Translations under genes and position numbers: made by a program
The notes under the pieces: generated by a model
The model's database searches: none
What the model was told of the DNA's origin: nothing
Seen by the model: only the letters and a program-made list of their open reading frames with translations
In this document: in pieces, positions 7,131 to 10,505 of the stretch
How the letters are laid out: every line of letters starts with the position of its first letter
Position numbering within the stretch: position 1 is the first letter of the stretch
Assembly: GCA_017391545.1 (NCBI GenBank)
Contig: JAFOYD010000068.1
Coordinates: 1 to 10,505, forward strand
Source: Lachnospiraceae bacterium
Lineage (GTDB): Bacteria > Bacillota > Clostridia > Lachnospirales > Lachnospiraceae
Direction: 5' to 3'
DNA length: 10,505 bases

Positions 7131-10100
7131 ATGAGGAAACGAATTTTAGCAATCCTGCTTGCGGGACTGATGGTCTTTGACAGTCAGAGTATTACTGCTT
7201 TGGCTGTGGAGCCGGAGACTGCTGTGGTGGCGGAAACGTCAGTCACAGAGTCGGAGTCGCAGGAGGAGAACGAACGGGAAACAGAGAAACAGACAGAAGC
7301 GGAGAGTCCGTCATCTGAAACAGATGAGAACGAGTCATCAGAAGCTCCGGAGTCGCCTGAATCATCAAGCGAGTCATCGGAGCAGACGGAAGAACCGTCA
7401 CAGAGCGAGTCATCAGAAGCTCCGGAGTCGTCTGAATCATCAAGCGAGTCATCGGAGCAGTCAGAAGCAGCCGAAACGGAGAGTTCTGCTACAGAGAGTT
7501 CTGAAGAGGAGTCTTCGGAGGTGACGAGTTCGGAGAGCGAAACGGAGAGTGAAACAGAGACTGAGGAGGAGACAGAAGAGTCAACAGAGGAGGCGCTTTT
7601 AGGAGAAGTATCAGGAGATTTCGAGTATTCGCTGTCAGGCAATGAAGTAACGATCACAAAATACACAGGTTCTGACGAGAATGTGGTCGTACCTGAGACA
7701 ATTGATGGAAACAAGGTTGTCAGCATTGGATACAGGGCTTTTCGGTATAATTACGACGTTAAGACAATTAAACTGCCGGATACAGTGACAAGTATCGATA
7801 CTTATGCATTTTATGATTGTACATCGCTGACGAGCGTGACCTTGTCTGAGAATTTGACGAGTATTGGAAATTATGCATTCTATGGTTGTACATCGCTGAC
7901 AGGTGTGACCCTGCCTGCAAACCTGACAAGCATAGGTAGTTATGCATTTTACAGATGTACATCGCTGACAGGGGTAATCCTGCCTGCAAATCTGACAAGC
8001 ATCGGTAGCTCTGCATTCAGATATTGTACATCACTGACAGAGATCACGTTACCTGCAAGCCTCACAACTGTAGGCAGCTATGCTTTTGCAAACTGCGAGG
8101 CATTAAAGGACATTGTGTTTTCTGACAGTGCAGCAAGAATAGGAAGCTATGCCTTTGCAAACTGTGGTGCTATTGAGACAGTGGATATCAAGAACAATAA
8201 TACAATCGACGATTACTGTTTCAGCAACTGCACAGGAATTACAGATATTATCATTGGAGATCATGTAACACTTGAAGACTATATTTTTAATGGATGCAAT
8301 AACATTAAAAATATCAAAATAGGACAGGATTTAACCAAAACAGATAATTCTTTTAAAGGAATCAAGTTAGGGGGAACATGTGGAAGTGACCTTTCCTGGA
8401 AACTTGATCTTGATCAGGGCAGTCTTGAAATTGCAGGAAACGGTGCGATGACGGTCTTTGCGTCAGAAGCGGACGTGCCCTGGTGCAATTTCGTTACGTT
8501 TATAAAGAAACTGAGCATAGGAAGTGGTGTTACCACAATCTCGCCTTATGCATTCAAAAATTTTGACAGTATTGAAAGTATTGTATTATCGCGAAATGTA
8601 ACGTCTGTCGGCGATGAGGCATTTTATTCCTGCGATAATCTGAAAAATGTCGAGGTATCAGCAAGCGTTAAAAGTATCGGGAAATCAGCTTTTGGTGAGT
8701 GCAATGCGCTGACAAAAATTGTTTTCTGCGGTGATGCGCCCACACTTGGTACAGACTGTATACCGGACAGAAATACGCTCACGGCATATTATCCAGAGAC
8801 AGCGACGGGCTGGAACGACAGACTGCTGGCCAGATTCCCAAATGTAAACTGGCAGGTATGGGATAATACACTTCCTTCTAAGGACGTTGTACTTGTGCTG
8901 GATACATCCGGAAGTATGAGCAGCAAAATGAATACGCTCAAGGAGGCAGCGTCAAGATTTGTGGAAGCTGTAGGCGGAACGATGTACAACACTCGTATAT
9001 CAATTGTGCAGTATAACAGTTCAGCGAGTGTTTTATCAGAATTTTCTACAGATAAGGATGAACTGCTTTCGAAAATCAGTATGCTTCGTTCCAGTGGAGG
9101 AACGGAGTATGCCCGCGCTTTGAATCAGGCGGATTCCGTGATGCAGCAGAGTACGGCCAGATATCGCTGTATTGTTATGTTCAGTGATGGAGAGCCGAAT
9201 GATTCAAAGGATCAAATCAGAAGTCTTGCTGCCAGACTTGGTCAGTCTTACTATATGTATACGGTAGGCCTTGTCAGCAACTCTTCCTCTGGGGAGTCAC
9301 AGAGGCAGATTCTTGTGGATGTTGCCGGAAGTGAGGACAGATACTTTGAGGCATCTGATATCGACAGCCTTGTAGAGGCATTTCTGGCACTGGCAGATGA
9401 CCTTGCAAAGAGTGAGGATACGATCGTTGAGATCAAGCGTCACAACGAAAGACGTGACATTCTGAAAAATCAGGAGGCATTCTGTGTCAATTCTCCTGAA
9501 ACAGTATCTATTTATGTTACACCGGGAACAAAATTCACTGACGTGAAAAAGATTGTGTTAGAGCAAGGCGGACAGGAGCTGTTGACCAGTGAGACCGGAT
9601 GGTTTGAGAATATTGTGCCGGGAAGCCTTTTTGCAAAGGGACAGAAGGTATCTGCCAAACTGTATGATTCAAAAAAGAATCTGCTCGACACAGTAACCTT
9701 GAAAATTGATATGAGGGATTACTTCGTCATTACATATAAGCTCAATGGCGAGACAGATCAGGTGTATACGACACAGAATGTGATCAATGGAGAGGAAATC
9801 ACAGCACCTGAGAAACCGACTTTGGCAGGATATGTATTCAAAGGCTGGTATTCTTCCAAAGCATGTACGGGAATGACATTTTTTGACGTGAAGAACAGCA
9901 ATAATCGTCTGGAAATCGAGGATGATCAGACCCTTTATGCAAAGTGGAAGGTTGGACAGGATTCGCTGGATCTGACAACGGATGTATGGCATTTTACAAA
10001 TTCCGCAACGAATTTCTGTGATGCAAATTATTATTCGCTGTCAGAAAAGGAACAAAACAAATTTGAGTATGAAATATCAAGCGGAGACTACGCCAAGCTG

Positions 10101-10505
10101 ATGTCAGGACTGCATTGGTACAATTTTATACAGAAAGCACGTGTAAAGAGTTCCAAAAAGGATTCCTGGGGCGGTTCCTGCTTTGGAATGTCAGCGTCTG
10201 TCTGTGCGGCAAAAGACGAAGTGTTCGATGTTTCGCATTTTGACGCCAATGCAGCAGACATCGCGAGTGCTTCGATTGTGTTGAATGCAAATGGTGACAG
10301 TGATGTTGGAAGCGTCGAGAGTATGATTAATTATTACTATTTGATGCAGGTGGTCGGCAACATACACAATGTCAGAACAGATTTTTCAAATAGCAATGAA
10401 TCAAAGAATATAAAAGCAATTGTCAACAAACTGGAAAATACAAAGAAGCCGGCTGTTTTATGTATTAAATTGATTGGTAAGGGTGATGTGTCTGACGGTG
10501 GTCAT
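7131..10505 (+). CDS. Giant secreted LRR/VWA/InlB-repeat protein with putative C-terminal papain-fold domain; 3' end outside window
   Basis: The frame is open from ATG 7131 to the last base, giving 1125 residues with no stop. Residues 1-25 are a signal peptide (cleavage after Ala-Leu-Ala). Residues 26-156 are almost only Ser, Glu, Thr and Pro. Residues about 160-410 are BspA-type LRR_5 repeats, with four units of 23 residues at 225-316. A 'GTCGSDLSW' linker (415-455), usual between BspA arrays, leads into a second array (about 456-535) closed by 'AYYPETATGW'. Residues about 584-755 are a von Willebrand A domain with complete MIDAS: Asp591, Ser593 and Ser595 in DTSGS, Thr658 and Asp686. Residues about 865-940 are an InlB/Listeria-Bacteroides beta repeat ending 'LYAKWK'. 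Residues 950-1125 hold Cys1017 in 'SWGGSCFGMS' and end at His1125 in 'DGGH', resembling the Cys and His boxes of papain-fold peptidases. VWA and LRR domains imply metal-dependent protein binding at the cell surface; the peptidase is tentative. The upstream LRR gene shares the repeat style. Confidence 0.94.
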   Translation, partial: MRKRILAILLAGLMVFDSQSITALAVEPETAVVAETSVTESESQEENERETEKQTEAESPSSETDENESSEAPESPESSSESSEQTEEPSQSESSEAPESSESSSESSEQSEAAETESSATESSEEESSEVTSSESETESETETEEETEESTEEALLGEVSGDFEYSLSGNEVTITKYTGSDENVVVPETIDGNKVVSIGYRAFRYNYDVKTIKLPDTVTSIDTYAFYDCTSLTSVTLSENLTSIGNYAFYGCTSLTGVTLPANLTSIGSYAFYRCTSLTGVILPANLTSIGSSAFRYCTSLTEITLPASLTTVGSYAFANCEALKDIVFSDSAARIGSYAFANCGAIETVDIKNNNTIDDYCFSNCTGITDIIIGDHVTLEDYIFNGCNNIKNIKIGQDLTKTDNSFKGIKLGGTCGSDLSWKLDLDQGSLEIAGNGAMTVFASEADVPWCNFVTFIKKLSIGSGVTTISPYAFKNFDSIESIVLSRNVTSVGDEAFYSCDNLKNVEVSASVKSIGKSAFGECNALTKIVFCGDAPTLGTDCIPDRNTLTAYYPETATGWNDRLLARFPNVNWQVWDNTLPSKDVVLVLDTSGSMSSKMNTLKEAASRFVEAVGGTMYNTRISIVQYNSSASVLSEFSTDKDELLSKISMLRSSGGTEYARALNQADSVMQQSTARYRCIVMFSDGEPNDSKDQIRSLAARLGQSYYMYTVGLVSNSSSGESQRQILVDVAGSEDRYFEASDIDSLVEAFLALADDLAKSEDTIVEIKRHNERRDILKNQEAFCVNSPETVSIYVTPGTKFTDVKKIVLEQGGQELLTSETGWFENIVPGSLFAKGQKVSAKLYDSKKNLLDTVTLKIDMRDYFVITYKLNGETDQVYTTQNVINGEEITAPEKPTLAGYVFKGWYSSKACTGMTFFDVKNSNNRLEIEDDQTLYAKWKVGQDSLDLTTDVWHFTNSATNFCDANYYSLSEKEQNKFEYEISSGDYAKLMSGLHWYNFIQKARVKSSKKDSWGGSCFGMSASVCAAKDEVFDVSHFDANAADIASASIVLNANGDSDVGSVESMINYYYLMQVVGNIHNVRTDFSNSNESKNIKAIVNKLENTKKPAVLCIKLIGKGDVSDGGH
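7331..7460 (+). repeat. 55-bp direct repeat (period 75 bp) in the Ser/Glu-rich linker
   Basis: Bases 7331-7385 and 7406-7460 are identical except at 7356/7431 (C/T, Pro versus Ser). The 75-bp offset keeps the reading frame (25 codons). Near identity, including third codon positions, suggests a recent in-frame duplication by slippage or recombination that lengthened the linker. Confidence 0.9.
7803..8078 (+). repeat. Four tandem 69-bp LRR units
   Basis: Units run 7803-7871, 7872-7940, 7941-8009 and 8010-8078, each encoding one 23-residue LRR_5 unit with the pattern Tyr/Ser-Ala-Phe, x2, Cys-Thr-Ser-Leu-Thr, Leu-Pro/Ser, Leu-Thr, Ile/Val-Gly. Units 2 and 3 differ at about 10 of 69 bases by hand alignment. 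The 12-base word TGTACATCGCTG recurs in units 1-3. Flanking LRR units are more diverged, so this central block expanded more recently. Confidence 0.92.

Noticed and set aside
7177..7524. Arg-rich + strand open frame of 115 codons
   Set aside because: It is a shifted frame over the same repetitive linker; the true frame has a signal peptide, a ribosome binding site and downstream domains.
7184..7726. Long Ser/Asp-rich open frame on the minus strand (180 codons)
   Set aside because: It is the antisense of the Glu/Ser-rich linker, whose GAG/TCA repetition keeps the reverse frames open. It has low complexity and no ribosome binding site.

Overview
The window looks like chromosomal DNA of a low-to-moderate GC, Gram-positive gut or rumen bacterium of the Clostridia, most likely a Lachnospiraceae relative (Roseburia, Butyrivibrio or Eubacterium type). 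This is an inference from protein style: BspA-type leucine-rich repeats (LRR_5), MBG/Ig-like repeat arrays, a C1A peptidase followed by a lectin-like domain, Ser/Thr/Glu-rich tails directly after signal peptides, and AGGGAG/GGAGGT ribosome binding sites. All genes lie on the + strand and every one encodes an exported protein. I see no RNA gene, CRISPR array, transposase, integrase or attachment site.

Layout. (1) Bases 2-1009 are the 3' end of a gene for a large Ig-like (BIG2) surface protein, followed at 1033-1067 by a strong intrinsic terminator. (2) Bases 1152-5666 encode a 1504-residue secreted protein: signal peptide, acidic linker, complete papain-like (C1A) cysteine peptidase, lectin-like domain and eleven MBG-type repeats of about 75 residues. 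(3) Bases 5763-7055 encode a 430-residue probable lipoprotein with two BspA-type leucine-rich repeat blocks. (4) Bases 7131-10505 encode the first 1125 residues of a very large secreted protein that has no stop before the window ends: signal peptide, Ser/Glu-rich linker, two BspA LRR arrays, a von Willebrand A domain with a complete MIDAS, a Listeria-Bacteroides (InlB-type) beta repeat, and the start of what looks like a second papain-fold cysteine peptidase, cut off exactly at a candidate catalytic histidine.

How the genes may work together. Genes 2-4 are separated by only 75-96 bp and are all cell-surface or secreted, so they may form a surface-protein locus combining proteolysis (genes 2 and 4) with binding modules (MBG, LRR, VWA, lectin-like). 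Whether they share a transcript is unclear. The 5683-5720 hairpin between genes 2 and 3 is strong but lacks a U-tract. The 7056-7130 gap holds an interrupted palindrome overlapping a candidate extended -10 box. The two points most worth following up are the architecture of gene 4, with its apparently unassigned C-terminal Cys/His domain, and the pairing of two different cysteine-peptidase-like modules in neighbouring repeat proteins. No intergenic stretch exceeds 150 bases.
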